Shown here: piece by piece, positions 45,557 through 53,403 of the stretch | How the letters are laid out: each line of letters begins with the position of its first letter | How positions within the stretch are numbered: position 1 is the stretch's first letter | NCBI GenBank assembly: GCA_964244295.1 | Contig: CAXTIG010000035.1 | Span: 12,997-76,996 of the forward strand | Source: JAJAZB01 sp964244295 | Lineage (GTDB): Bacteria; Bacteroidota; Bacteroidia; Cytophagales; Spirosomataceae | Direction of reading: 5' to 3' | Length of the DNA: 64,000 nt | Notes under the pieces: model-generated | Told to the model about the DNA's origin: nothing | What the model saw: the letters and a program-made list of their open reading frames with translations, nothing else | Databases searched by the model: none | Program-made: the position numbers and the translations under genes

Positions 45557-46311
45557 TTTGGGTTTGGATGGCATTCAAAAAAATATTTTTCAACTATAGA
45601 ATTAATTTTGTAATCACTGTAATTTTGATTTGATACCATCTTTCCCAGTTTTGTGGTTGTAATTCTGCTGATATTCTCAGGCATTAAGATCCCTTCAACC
45701 CAAATATATTTAAGATAATTAATTTCAGTAATTGTTTTCTTAGGATCATCTTCTGATATATCTAAATCACTGAATACTTCTTTTCTTAGTAAAAAATTAG
45801 TCTTATCAATATAACAATCTATCTGCATATTCCGCTCTATGTTTGTTAATCTAAGTTTAAAGCACTCTAATGAGTCTATTTTCTCTTGCCCAACTATTTT
45901 GCATTTATATCCGTTTTTTGATATGTCAATTAAGTAATTCATGAAATTTTGAGAGTGTAAACCTCTCGCTTTTATATTGGGGAATTTTTCGTGAGGTCTA
46001 AAGCTATCTTTTCCAACTCGATTGTCATACATCCAACTTTCTTTACCATCAAAACACATTAGAGTAACATCACCTGTTTCAGGATTCGAGATTTCATACC
46101 TAAAAAGGAAAGGTCTCTGATTAAAAAAGCTACCAGTAAATTTTTTTTCATCTATTGTGCCGCTGTATGTCAGGCTGTAACTTTCTACAGAATCTATTTT
46201 ACTTTTCCCTCCAATAGCCTTATAATAATTATCTAAAATAAACTCAGTATCTTGGCACAACCCAAAAATAGGTTTTAAAATGAAGCAGAATAAGCAGAGT
46301 ATGTTCTTCAT
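45553..46311 (-). CDS. Hypothetical exported protein, LolA-like
   Basis: A 252-residue AT-rich gene product with a signal peptide (MKNILCLFCFILKPIFGLC). The opening ILDNYYKAIGGKSKIDSVES is typical of Bacteroidota proteins with a LolA/LolB-like half-barrel (outer-membrane-lipoprotein-sorting fold), as are strand pairs such as SYSLTYSGTIDEKKFTGSFF and LECFKLRLTNIERNMQIDCYID. Such a fold binds hydrophobic ligands. It lies between the peptide gene (64 bases upstream, with a hairpin in between) and the coupled membrane protein gene. A carrier or immunity role for the peptide is conjecture. Confidence 0.7.
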   Translation of the reverse strand: MKNILCLFCFILKPIFGLCQDTEFILDNYYKAIGGKSKIDSVESYSLTYSGTIDEKKFTGSFFNQRPFLFRYEISNPETGDVTLMCFDGKESWMYDNRVGKDSFRPHEKFPNIKARGLHSQNFMNYLIDISKNGYKCKIVGQEKIDSLECFKLRLTNIERNMQIDCYIDKTNFLLRKEVFSDLDISEDDPKKTITEINYLKYIWVEGILMPENISRITTTKLGKMVSNQNYSDYKINSIVEKYFFECHPNPK

Positions 46312-46318
46312 AATATAT

Positions 46319-46349
46319 ATTCTCCCTCCGGTATGAAGGGAGGGAGAAT
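46319..46349 (-). terminator. Hairpin between peptide gene and downstream operon
   Basis: ATTCTCCCTCC (46319-46329) pairs perfectly with GGAGGGAGAAT (46339-46349) over a 9-base loop. It lies 25 bases after the peptide stop codon and 7 bases before the next start. No T run follows on the minus strand, so partial termination or protection of the peptide mRNA is more likely than full termination. Confidence 0.6.
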
Positions 46350-46374
46350 GATAAGGACGAAAAGTTAATGATTA

Positions 46375-46551
46375 CTACCAGTAATAATTACAATTGTTAT
46401 CGTGATACCTTGCAAAGGCATTAGCAACAGCTATTGTGTCTGTACTGTTTGTAAATATAAGAAAATCGGACAGACAAGCAAAAAAGTGGGGGTCAGGTTC
46501 TTGATACCCTCCAATTTTACCTTCCATTTGAGAAAGTGATATCTTTTTCAT
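46375..46551 (-). CDS. Putative double-glycine leader peptide (secreted peptide precursor)
   Basis: A 58-residue open frame, ATG to TAG, with a 15-residue leader MKKISLSQMEGKIGG and a 43-residue core starting YQEPDPHFFAC and ending NNCNYYW. The leader has a basic start, the LSxxE-like stretch and Met at -7, and ends in Gly-Gly, the C39 cleavage site. The usual hydrophobic residue at -4 is Lys here, with Ile at -3, so the fit is good but not perfect. The core has two cysteines (26 and 54), possibly a disulfide, and many aromatics. On the same strand downstream lie a thioredoxin and a C39 exporter. No biosynthetic modification enzyme is visible. Best guess: an unmodified or disulfide-linked bacteriocin-like peptide. 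Confidence 0.7.
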   Translation of the reverse strand: MKKISLSQMEGKIGGYQEPDPHFFACLSDFLIFTNSTDTIAVANAFARYHDNNCNYYW

Positions 46552-46681
46552 AGTAAAGATAAGTTTAGGTTACCTACTCCATTCCGGGCAGTTTCGGCGA
46601 TAGGCCCAGCCGAATCAGAAATTTTTCCTGATTTGGGTGATGCAAAGGTTTAGAAAAACTTAACCTGATGCCTCTGCATAG

Positions 46682-46722
46682 ATGCGTATTTTTCTACGCA
46701 TTCGTGCGGATATTTCTACGCA
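46682..46722. promoter_or_regulatory. Repeated TACGCA sites upstream of the peptide gene
   Basis: ATGCGTA (46682-46688) and TACGCAT (46695-46701) form an inverted pair, and TTTCTACGCA occurs twice as a direct repeat 22 bases apart (46691-46700, 46713-46722). The group lies between the LuxR-type gene and the peptide gene. A 22-base spacing is two helix turns, as in operators of bacteriocin regulators. Binding is inferred. Confidence 0.45.
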
Positions 46723-46737
46723 CTGGCGGGAGTTGGG

Positions 46738-46998
46738 TTATTTTACATCCGGCGGCAGGAACGATTTGAGCACGTCGGCATTCAGGATGGCGAAGGCAAC
46801 CAGCGCCTCACGGCCTTGGCCTTTCAGTCCCAGTATCTCGCGTAAACTTTCCCGGTGGGTGCGGATGGTGCCGTGGCTTACGCCGACGAGATCGGCAATT
46901 CGCTCCGAACTATGGCCTAACGAAAGCAGCGCCAGCACTTTTTGTTCGGTTTGGGTTAGGTGCGTCAAAAACCAATTTAAATTGAGAGGGGTGTTCAT
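46738..46998 (-). CDS. LuxR-type helix-turn-helix protein
   Basis: An 86-residue protein that is almost only a LuxR/GerE DNA-binding domain: LTQTEQKVLALLSLGHSSERIADLVGVSHGTIRTHRESLREILGL read in parts, residues about 13-60. There is no receiver, sensor or membrane part. The start at MNTPLNLNWFL is preferred to one sixteen codons upstream. It lies upstream and on the same strand as the double-glycine peptide gene with the TACGCA repeats in between, so it may control the peptide cluster; a receptor must be elsewhere or the protein level itself is the signal. Confidence 0.85.
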   Translation of the reverse strand: MNTPLNLNWFLTHLTQTEQKVLALLSLGHSSERIADLVGVSHGTIRTHRESLREILGLKGQGREALVAFAILNADVLKSFLPPDVK

Positions 46999-47254
46999 GA
47001 GGCGTGTTGGTAAAGGGTACTGCTTCGAGGCAGACGGCCCAAGCACGAGGAACCGCCTTACTCGGTTTGGTCAAATTGATGAATAGGGAATGATTGATGA
47101 ACAGGGAATGGCGGTTCCGAAGGTAAATCAAAGCTGAAGGGCTAAATGTAACCTGCTCATTCCAATTTTTTGGGAAAAAATTGCGAAGGTGGGGTCAGCT
47201 GTTTGATAATCAAACGATTAAAAAACTGCTCTTTGTGACCATTCTGGTAAAGCT

Positions 47255-48559
47255 TCACCTCACCACCCGATACCCCACCAACGCATCCGCTCGACTCCCC
47301 GGCGGGCGGTGGTACACCAGGATTTCGTAGGTGTTTTGCGTCACCGAATAACTGCCCTCAATCGGCACGGTATCAAGCGGTTGCGTGGCGGCAGTTTCCA
47401 CGGCGTAGGTGTAGTTGTACACGCCTTGTTTGAAGGCTAACGCCAGTTGGTATACGCCGAGCGTGGGGTTGTACGTCATCCGGTTTGCTTCGGTACGGTT
47501 GAACCAGTTGAAGCCGCCCAGCACGTACACGGGCTGCGGGCGTTCGGGCATTTTTAAGGAAAAAACCACCTGCCAGTAGTCGGCTTCGGTGGCCCCGCGA
47601 TGGGTTTCGGCATTGTCGATGATGAATTGCCCGTCGAAGTCCTCCGTCTGAAGGTACGCCAGGCCCTGCTGGGGGGTGTCGAAGTTGAGCAGGGCGGCGT
47701 TCTGGTCGGCGCGGCGTTCGATGGCGTTGACGCCGAAGCCCCGCGTTTGGGTGCTGCGGATGTCGAAGTAGCGGAACTCGTTGCCCGCCGGGAGGCTGTT
47801 CTCGCCGTTGAAGGCGCGGAAATCGAGCTTCCGGTCAAACTCGTTGACGGTGAAGGGTTTCAGGCCGGTCAGGGCGTTGTCCCAGCGGTAGTTTTGCCGA
47901 ATCACCACCCGCAAATCTTCGCGGGGATTCAGGATTTGATAACTGCCGTACTGAATATCGAAATCCACCTGCTGGTGGGTGTCGCGCTGGCGGACGTTGG
48001 TCGAAAAACTCACCCGGGCGTTGATGCCGAGCCGGTTGGTGTACACCATAAACCGCCGGGTCAGCACCACGTCGGCGGCGTTGCGGCCCCGGTACACGAG
48101 CAGCAGGTAGTTGCCGGGGAGTTTGACCGGCGGCACCGCGAAGGTGTAGTGCTGGTAGGGCACTTTGGTTTGCACGGCGGTCTGGAAGTCGTAGAGCGGG
48201 AAGTCATTGTAATCGCTGAGGTACTCCACGGCGTTGAGCACCGAGGGCGTCCAGTCGGCATTGCAGTGCAGAATCCGGGCGCGAAAGCCGTCACCCTGGC
48301 CCCCCAAATCGTCGAATTCCAGCACCAACGGGCGGTCTTCGCCCAGCGAAAGCAGCGGCGGGGTCAGCGTGTTGGCCGGGTCGCCGTCGGTGGCACCCCG
48401 TGGGTACAGCAGCGGCGTGGCGATGCGGGCGTCGTACACCCAATCGGTGTAGCGGAGTTGGGGAGCGCTGCGCTCGCTGAGTCGCTGGGCGATGGCGAAA
48501 TTAATCACCAAAATGAGGATGACGGCGGCGAGAAGGCAGGTCAGGAAAAGCGTTTTCAA
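47255..48559 (-). CDS. DUF5103 protein (type IX secretion plug-like)
   Basis: A 434-residue exported protein of the DUF5103/T9SS plug family. A signal peptide (to about NFAIAQ) precedes APQLRYTDWVYDARIATPLLYPRG, the conserved opening in which two short beta domains follow (DDLGGQGDGFRARILHCNADW, TKVPYQHYTFAVPPVKLPGNY, LLLVYRGRN). Related proteins plug the SprA translocon of type IX secretion or associate with it, which fits the sorting domain seen on the DUF1501 protein. The start codon appears to be TTG at the signal peptide; no ATG is available. Confidence 0.88.
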   Translation of the reverse strand: MKTLFLTCLLAAVILILVINFAIAQRLSERSAPQLRYTDWVYDARIATPLLYPRGATDGDPANTLTPPLLSLGEDRPLVLEFDDLGGQGDGFRARILHCNADWTPSVLNAVEYLSDYNDFPLYDFQTAVQTKVPYQHYTFAVPPVKLPGNYLLLVYRGRNAADVVLTRRFMVYTNRLGINARVSFSTNVRQRDTHQQVDFDIQYGSYQILNPREDLRVVIRQNYRWDNALTGLKPFTVNEFDRKLDFRAFNGENSLPAGNEFRYFDIRSTQTRGFGVNAIERRADQNAALLNFDTPQQGLAYLQTEDFDGQFIIDNAETHRGATEADYWQVVFSLKMPERPQPVYVLGGFNWFNRTEANRMTYNPTLGVYQLALAFKQGVYNYTYAVETAATQPLDTVPIEGSYSVTQNTYEILVYHRPPGSRADALVGYRVVR

Positions 48560-48640
48560 ATCCGTTGCGGGCAGTGGTTTCCGAAAGCTAACGGAAAAAA
48601 GGGCGATTTTTTGCGCGTTTGTCGAAACAAACTACCTGGC

Positions 48641-48722
48641 TTTCATTGGAACAGTTTGCGGTTTCTGTTTTCTGGTGCGGAGGTCACCCTGCTCTGAGTT
48701 TTTGAAATTCTAAACAGTTTCA
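48641..48722 (-). repeat. Palindrome-less copy of the 38.4-kb repeated element
   Basis: Read on the minus strand, TAGAATTTCAAAAA, a short AGGGTGACCTCCGCAC and CAGAAAACAGAAACC match the two flanks and one arm end of the element at 38376-38538, while the rest of the palindrome is absent. Confidence 0.65.
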
Positions 48723-48736
48723 TTGAGTACCCTCAG

Positions 48737-49009
48737 TCAGTAAAGCTGATAATCCGCCGTTTCCAGCCGGTAAGTCGCGGCGGGTTCTGAGTTGATAGGT
48801 TCGGGGGTTTGCCGCCAGACCAACGCGTTCAGCACCCCCAGCAGCGCCAATCCGGCCAGCACCAGCCTGACGGTCGCCGGGGAAACGCGGGGGACGGTTT
48901 GAGCGTCGGCGAGGGCGTTCAGCCGCGCTTCGATCTGGGTGAACAGAAACGGGTTGGGTTCGGCCCGTTGCAAGCCCTTCAGGGGGGCGAGTAGATCGTC
49001 GTCGTTCAT
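48737..49009 (-). CDS. Small single-span membrane protein, probable anti-sigma partner
   Basis: A 90-residue protein with a cytoplasmic N-terminal half (DDDLLAPLKGLQRAEPNPFLFTQIEARL) and one membrane segment (VRLVLAGLALLGVLNALVW, about 48-66). The PNPFLFTQIEARL phrase is common in short Bacteroidota proteins encoded directly after ECF sigma genes. It starts 13 bases after the sigma gene on the same strand. An anti-sigma or sigma-regulator role is inferred from position; no zinc-binding motif is present. Confidence 0.72.
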   Translation of the reverse strand: MNDDDLLAPLKGLQRAEPNPFLFTQIEARLNALADAQTVPRVSPATVRLVLAGLALLGVLNALVWRQTPEPINSEPAATYRLETADYQLY

Positions 49010-49022
49010 GTCGGTCAGGGTT

Positions 49023-49655
49023 TCAGGGGCTTAGACGCCTTCGGCGGTCGATTCCTTCGGTCGGTGTCGGTTTTTCCAACTGCTTGCGCAAATTGGCTTT
49101 GGCGCGTTGCAGGAGCGACTCAACGGCTTTGCGGGAAAGCCCCATCACCGCTGCCACTTCGGCCTGGGGCAACTCTTCGACGTAGCTCAGAATAAACGCC
49201 GTTTGCTGCGCCTCCGGCAAGTGCCGGATGGACCCGAACAGCAGCCGGGCGGCTTCCTGTCGTTCGAGCCCCACGCCGGGGTGGTCGAAGTCGGGCGGGT
49301 CGTGGCGGAGTTCGCTGGTTTCCCCCAAAAACAGGCTCCTCAGCGCGGCAAAGCGTTTTTGTCGTTTTTGGTAGCGCAAAAAATCGAGGCATTTGTTGAC
49401 CGTAATCCGGTACACCCAGGTGCCGAGCGCCGCATTGCCCCCAAATTTTTCGGCGGATTGGTAAATTTCCACGAACACGTCCTGGGTCAGTTCTTCGGCC
49501 TCCTCGCGTCGCTGCACGTAGCTCAGGGCCACGTTGAACACCCGGCTTTTGTACCGCTCGTAAAACGCCCGGAAGGCCGCCGGGTCTTGCCGGAAGTCGG
49601 GGAGGGAGGAAAGAGGGGATTCCAGGGTGGGGGTGGTTTTTGAGCGACAAAGCAA
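49023..49655 (-). CDS. ECF RNA polymerase sigma factor
   Basis: A 210-residue ECF sigma factor. Region 2 is FRAFYERYKSRVFNVALSYVQRREEAEELTQDVFVEIYQSAEKF in parts (about 27-72) with TWVYRITVNKCLDFLRYQKR; region 4 is LPEAQQTAFILSYVEELPQAEVAAVMGLSRKAVESLLQRAKANLRK in parts (about 145-190). It should direct transcription of envelope or stress genes. The only start in a sensible place is TTG at 49655, so the first residues are uncertain. The gene is followed by its likely membrane partner. Confidence 0.92.
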   Translation of the reverse strand: MLCRSKTTPTLESPLSSLPDFRQDPAAFRAFYERYKSRVFNVALSYVQRREEAEELTQDVFVEIYQSAEKFGGNAALGTWVYRITVNKCLDFLRYQKRQKRFAALRSLFLGETSELRHDPPDFDHPGVGLERQEAARLLFGSIRHLPEAQQTAFILSYVEELPQAEVAAVMGLSRKAVESLLQRAKANLRKQLEKPTPTEGIDRRRRLSP

Positions 49656-49707
49656 GGGGTTTTTGGAAAACCTGCGGCAGGCCCCGCCGAGGAGAAAAGT
49701 ATTGAAT

Positions 49708-49814
49708 GAAGCAGGCTGTCACGCTGAGCGGAGTCGAAGCGCCGGTTGGATGCAGGGAGTAATTTCCAAATTCCAACCCGCGCTTCGACTCCGCTCAGCG
49801 TGACAGCCTGCTTC
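49708..49814. repeat. GTCGAAG palindrome, copy 5
   Basis: 43-base arms (49708-49750, 49772-49814) with one mismatch, core GTCACGCTGAGCGGAGTCGAAGCGC and a TTGGA/TCCAA end shared only with copy 6. It separates the sigma gene from the peptidase gene. Confidence 0.92.
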
Positions 49815-49831
49815 CTGCATTTTGAAACCCC

Positions 49832-51967
49832 TCAATCCTTCGCCCCACCTACCGCCGCGCCACCCCCCAACTGCTGCGTCAGCGCAACGATTTTATCGTT
49901 CAGGGAAGAAATCGCCCCGGCGTAGCGGGCCTCGATGGCGGGCAGGTTGGCGGTCGATTTCAGCGAGGCTTCGTACTGAAAGGCGGGCAGCATCCACTCG
50001 GCGTAGCCGCTGTTGGGGTCGGGGGCGGCGTAGAGCGAGCGGTACCAACTCCCGAAGGCCATGCCTTTTTCGTCGAGAAAGGCTTTTTCCAGTCCCCGCA
50101 GGCCCTCGTTGAGAGCGGCGGTTTTGGTTTTGTCCAACGGCCCGGCGGCGAGTTGGCGTTTGGCGGTGGTTTCGTAGGCGGCGGCGGTCCCCTTCAGCGT
50201 TTCCACCTGAGTCAGGAGTTTTTGCACCGAAAAATCGGGGCTGTACGCTTTGATTCGGCCCTCCACGGTTTTCAGGTGGGTGGTGAGATCGGTGGCGTAG
50301 CGGCTCACGTCGTAGGGAATCAGGTCGGCGTTGGCGAGGCGGGTCGCCATCGTGCCGAAAACCTGCTCCACCATCGGGCCGAGCTTGTAGGTGGGGTTGG
50401 CGAATTTTTCGTAGTAGTACAAATCGTCGTACACCGAGTGGTAGGGCGTGGGGCCGGTGGTGCCGACGTTGAGCGAGGGTACGCCCGCGTGCATGTAAAA
50501 CGCGATGTGGTCGGAGCCGCCGCCGAGGTTACCCAGGGCCGGTTCGTCGGAGCCGGGGCGGCGCGAACTCAGCCAGTGCGCGTACACGGTTTTGCTTGAA
50601 TCGGGGTACTCCACGGCCTTCGACGCATCCAGGGCCAGATTTTTCAGCGAAGGCGACGCCTGCCCGACGAAAGTTTTACCCGTCACGGCGGCGTCGGCGT
50701 TGAAGTAGGCGACGGCTTTTTTGGAAAGTTCGTCCCGAAACTGCTCTACGTATTCCGTCGAGCCGATCACGCCCGCCTCCTCGGCGTCCCAGTGGGCGAC
50801 CTTGATCGTGCGGCGGGGGCGCTGCCCGGTTTTCGCCAGTTTGCCCAGCGATTCGGTGAGCGAAAGCAGCATGGCCGTGCCGCTGTTGGGGTCCATCGCG
50901 CCGAAGCCCCAAGCGTCGTAGTGGCTGCCGAGCACGATCCACTCGTCGGGAAATTCGCTGCCGGGCAAGGTGCCGACGACCTGATTCACCCGCGTCATCA
51001 CCTTTTCCTGCTTCACCATCAGCCGCACCTTCAGCGCCGCGCCGCCGTCCACCCGGTAGGCGAAGGGCAATCCGCCCTGCCAGCCCGCCGGGACGCCCGC
51101 GCCGGTCATGCGCTTCAGGATTTCCTGGGCCGAGCCGTAGGGAATCGGCGTGACCGGAATTTGGTGAAAGCCCACGCTGGCCGGGTCGGCGCGTTTGATC
51201 TTGATTTTCCCATCGAGCGGCAGGGCCGGTTCGAAGGGCGTGAGGGCGTCGCCGGTGAAGGGCACCGTCAGCAGCGAGCCGCGCTGGATGGTGCTTTCGC
51301 TGTGCTGCGGCCCTTCGGGAAAGGGAATGCCCTTGCGGTAGCCGGTGTCTTCGGGGTCGGTGTAAATGAGCAGGCCCGCCGCCCCGGCGGCCTGGGCAAA
51401 CTTGGCTTTGTACCCCCGAAAATTGCCTCCGTAGCGGGCCAGCACGATTTTACCCTTCACCGAAACGCCGAGTTCGGCCAGTTTTTCAAAATCTTCTTTC
51501 CGCCCAAAGTTGGCGTACACCACTCCGGCCGTCACGTCGCCCGACCCCGACCAGGCGTTCCAGCCGGGCGTAAGCAGGGGGTGGGACGAATACTTGTCTT
51601 CGGGCAAAATATACTCGCGGATGTTGAGCGGCTGCCGCGTCGGTTCGACCAACTCGACAGCGATTTCCCCTGGGCCTTTGGGCAGGAGGATGTCGTGGGG
51701 GTACACGTCCACTTGCCAGCCCGCCGCTTTCATCGTCGCCACGAGGTAATCGCGGACTTTCTCGTTTTCGGGCGTTCCGGCCAGGTGGGGCACCTGGCAC
51801 ATCGCCTGGAGGTGGGCCTTGAAGCGCTCGGTGGAGGTGGCGGCTTTGAACTCGCGCTCGTAACTTTCCTGCCGGGTTTGGGTGGAGGGGGCGAAGCCGG
51901 TGAGTGGGGTTTGGGCTTGGGTGCTGAGGGTGAGGGCGGTGGCGAGGAGGAGGTAGGGGTGTTTCAT
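49832..51967 (-). CDS. M28 family metallopeptidase (glutamate carboxypeptidase II-like)
   Basis: A 711-residue exported zinc peptidase. Signal peptide to about STQAQ, protease-associated (PA) domain around residues 140-260 (GKIVLARYGGNFRGYKAKFAQAAGAAG), di-zinc catalytic domain with GSHYDAWGFGAMD (His349, Asp359), WDAEEAGVIGS (Glu396/Glu397), and GGGSDHIAFYMHAG and PYHSVYDD ligands, then a transferrin-receptor-like helical dimerisation domain. Family members release C-terminal glutamate or act as dipeptidases. A -7-like box TATCTTTA lies at 51997-52004 on the minus strand. Periplasmic or surface peptide degradation is likely. Confidence 0.93.
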   Translation of the reverse strand: MKHPYLLLATALTLSTQAQTPLTGFAPSTQTRQESYEREFKAATSTERFKAHLQAMCQVPHLAGTPENEKVRDYLVATMKAAGWQVDVYPHDILLPKGPGEIAVELVEPTRQPLNIREYILPEDKYSSHPLLTPGWNAWSGSGDVTAGVVYANFGRKEDFEKLAELGVSVKGKIVLARYGGNFRGYKAKFAQAAGAAGLLIYTDPEDTGYRKGIPFPEGPQHSESTIQRGSLLTVPFTGDALTPFEPALPLDGKIKIKRADPASVGFHQIPVTPIPYGSAQEILKRMTGAGVPAGWQGGLPFAYRVDGGAALKVRLMVKQEKVMTRVNQVVGTLPGSEFPDEWIVLGSHYDAWGFGAMDPNSGTAMLLSLTESLGKLAKTGQRPRRTIKVAHWDAEEAGVIGSTEYVEQFRDELSKKAVAYFNADAAVTGKTFVGQASPSLKNLALDASKAVEYPDSSKTVYAHWLSSRRPGSDEPALGNLGGGSDHIAFYMHAGVPSLNVGTTGPTPYHSVYDDLYYYEKFANPTYKLGPMVEQVFGTMATRLANADLIPYDVSRYATDLTTHLKTVEGRIKAYSPDFSVQKLLTQVETLKGTAAAYETTAKRQLAAGPLDKTKTAALNEGLRGLEKAFLDEKGMAFGSWYRSLYAAPDPNSGYAEWMLPAFQYEASLKSTANLPAIEARYAGAISSLNDKIVALTQQLGGGAAVGGAKD

Positions 51968-52139
51968 GGAAACGGGGGTGGGAAGGGAACAGGGGCTAAA
52001 GATAGGGAAATTGAGGAAAGGCGAAGGTTTTGTTCGAGGGATTGGCTAAGTTCGCCCTGAGATGTTGCCCGTCTGATAGGCGCGACACAAACGCATCATT
52101 CGGACCAATACAAACGAACCCAGTTAATTTTCCGAAACG

Positions 52140-52361
52140 ATGAAAACGCTGACTGTCAACGATAAAGACTACGAGAAAGCAGAAAAGTTACTGAGTGAGA
52201 ACGGCATCCTGGCCGCTCCTGTATCTGAAATTCCGATTCCGCTTGTTCACAAAAGCAACGCAAAACCCGGCGAAACCCCAGCCGCTTTTGGCGGCATCTG
52301 GGCTAAGGATGAACGTACCTTAAAATCCATCCGGGCGAAAGCATGGCCAAAAAGAAGATAG
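52140..52361 (+). CDS. Putative antitoxin of a PIN-domain toxin
   Basis: A 73-residue protein that opens MKTLTVNDKDYEKAEKLLSE and ends basic (SIRAKAWPKRR). No DNA-binding fold is obvious, but its size, position and 19-base overlap with the following PIN-domain gene fit a type II antitoxin. The middle part (KPGETPAAFGGIWAKDERTLKSIR) is of a kind seen next to PIN toxins in Bacteroidota. Naming it antitoxin is inference from context. Confidence 0.72.
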   Translation: MKTLTVNDKDYEKAEKLLSENGILAAPVSEIPIPLVHKSNAKPGETPAAFGGIWAKDERTLKSIRAKAWPKRR

Positions 52362-52750
52362 TCCTTTGCGACTCAAACGTGCTGTTCGACTACTTCCGGG
52401 GAATACCCGTGATGGTTCAGGAGTTAGATGAACTTGGGTTTGAACGTCTGTACCTCAGCGTGATCTCAGAGGCGGAAATGTACGTCGGCATGAAGCGCAG
52501 CGAGAAAAGAAAGACCGTCGAAACCATCAACAAATTCAACATCATTGGCTTAGACGCTGAAATCTCCCGGAGGTTGTCCGGCCTCACCTGGGAGCACTAC
52601 GCCAAACGGCCCGGCATTGCCGACATGATCATCGCGTCAACGGCCCTGACTTACCCCGTCGAGTTGTTCACCTTCAACAAGAAGGATTTTGATTTTGTGG
52701 AGGGCATCACGTTTTACCATCCCAAGTATCAACATCAGCTTGGCTCGTAG
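52343..52750 (+). CDS. PIN domain toxin (VapC-like ribonuclease)
   Basis: A 135-residue PIN-domain protein. Acidic metal ligands are visible in LCDSNVLFDYF (Asp9), SEAEMYVG (Glu44), IADMIIASTAL (Asp94) and a final FNKKDFDF. Such enzymes cleave tRNA or rRNA and are silenced by a bound antitoxin encoded upstream. It overlaps the antitoxin gene by 19 bases. It lies at the left edge of an accessory island next to a tyrosine recombinase remnant, consistent with acquisition. Confidence 0.9.
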   Translation: MAKKKIVLCDSNVLFDYFRGIPVMVQELDELGFERLYLSVISEAEMYVGMKRSEKRKTVETINKFNIIGLDAEISRRLSGLTWEHYAKRPGIADMIIASTALTYPVELFTFNKKDFDFVEGITFYHPKYQHQLGS

Positions 52751-52774
52751 CCGGAATGAATAGGTGAAGCAGGA

Positions 52775-52924
52775 AGCATAGCGACGCACTTGCTCGAAGC
52801 GGTCACCGACATCCGGTACATTCAGCAACTGTTGGGGCATTCGAGTATCCTGACAACCATGCGCTACATCCACGTGACTGCCGATAAGATCAGCAAGATT
52901 AAAAGCCCGCTGGATGAGTTGTAG
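52775..52924 (+). pseudogene. C-terminal remnant of a tyrosine recombinase/integrase
   Basis: Fifty codons encode the very end of a phage-type integrase: ATHLLEAVTDIRYIQQLLGHSSILTTMRYIHVTAD and an ending SPLDEL before TAG, read in parts. It holds the LLGHSS-type box and the nucleophile Tyr of MRYIHV. The frame is closed by a stop just upstream (52757-52759) and there is no start codon or catalytic Arg/Lys part. It is a broken recombinase and marks past integration. Confidence 0.88.
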
Positions 52925-53144
52925 GCACGTGCCGCCGTAGGAGTGAACGGAGTTGGTTTAGGCTATAAAATCGGCTTTTTAGCGTGTACCCAGGCGTGTA
53001 TCGCTTTAAGCGACGGCGGTTTAGCCGCAATTCACCGCGCGATGTGATGCGATACAACTGGCGGTCATCGCCAAAGAAATAATCAGGATACCCCTCGATG
53101 TTCCATACCCGAACTACCAAACGTTGAATTTGCCGTTTGCCCAT
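52899..53144 (-). CDS. Small NUMOD4-like hypothetical protein
   Basis: An 81-residue basic protein, MGKRQIQRLVVRVWNIEGYP onward, with DYFFGDDRQLYRITSRGELRLNRRRLKRYTPGYTL in parts. The pattern W-x-IEGYPDYFFGDDRQLYR resembles the NUMOD4-type motif of phage and homing-endonuclease-associated proteins (W..I.G...Y.vS..G.v). It overlaps the integrase remnant by 26 bases on the opposite strand. Possibly a phage-derived DNA-binding protein; function unknown. Confidence 0.6.
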   Translation of the reverse strand: MGKRQIQRLVVRVWNIEGYPDYFFGDDRQLYRITSRGELRLNRRRLKRYTPGYTLKSRFYSLNQLRSLLRRHVPTTHPAGF

Positions 53145-53292
53145 TTTTTTAGAATAGAGTTTGGAAGTCTCCCGACTGAACGCTTTCTATACCCGCACAA
53201 GCCCAAGCAGATCGAGTTGAGTCTTCGCGGAACCAAAAGTAGCTGATACTCTGCTAAATGTAGTTCCGTGACATTGCGTACAATAACTTGTT

Positions 53293-53403
53293 GGGTGTTC
53301 GCCTAAAATGTGTTCGTGTAGTAGCGTTTTGGCGACAGGTTGCAGGCCGCAGCGGTTAGGTTTTTGCTCGTTCGGCGGGTTGCGGCTGATAAAGCGAACA
53401 CCC
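53293..53403. repeat. Inverted GGGTGTTCGC / GCGAACACCC ends
   Basis: Perfect 10-base ends (53293-53302, 53394-53403) enclose about 90 bases with one GGCGACAGG repeat copy. The shape recalls a small non-autonomous element. The remainder of 53145-53500 holds a second repeat copy and no gene that I can support. Confidence 0.4.

Noticed and set aside
46552..46737. A second leader peptide upstream of the double-glycine peptide
   Set aside because: Minus-strand ATGs in this space open frames of 13 codons or fewer, without a Gly-Gly motif.
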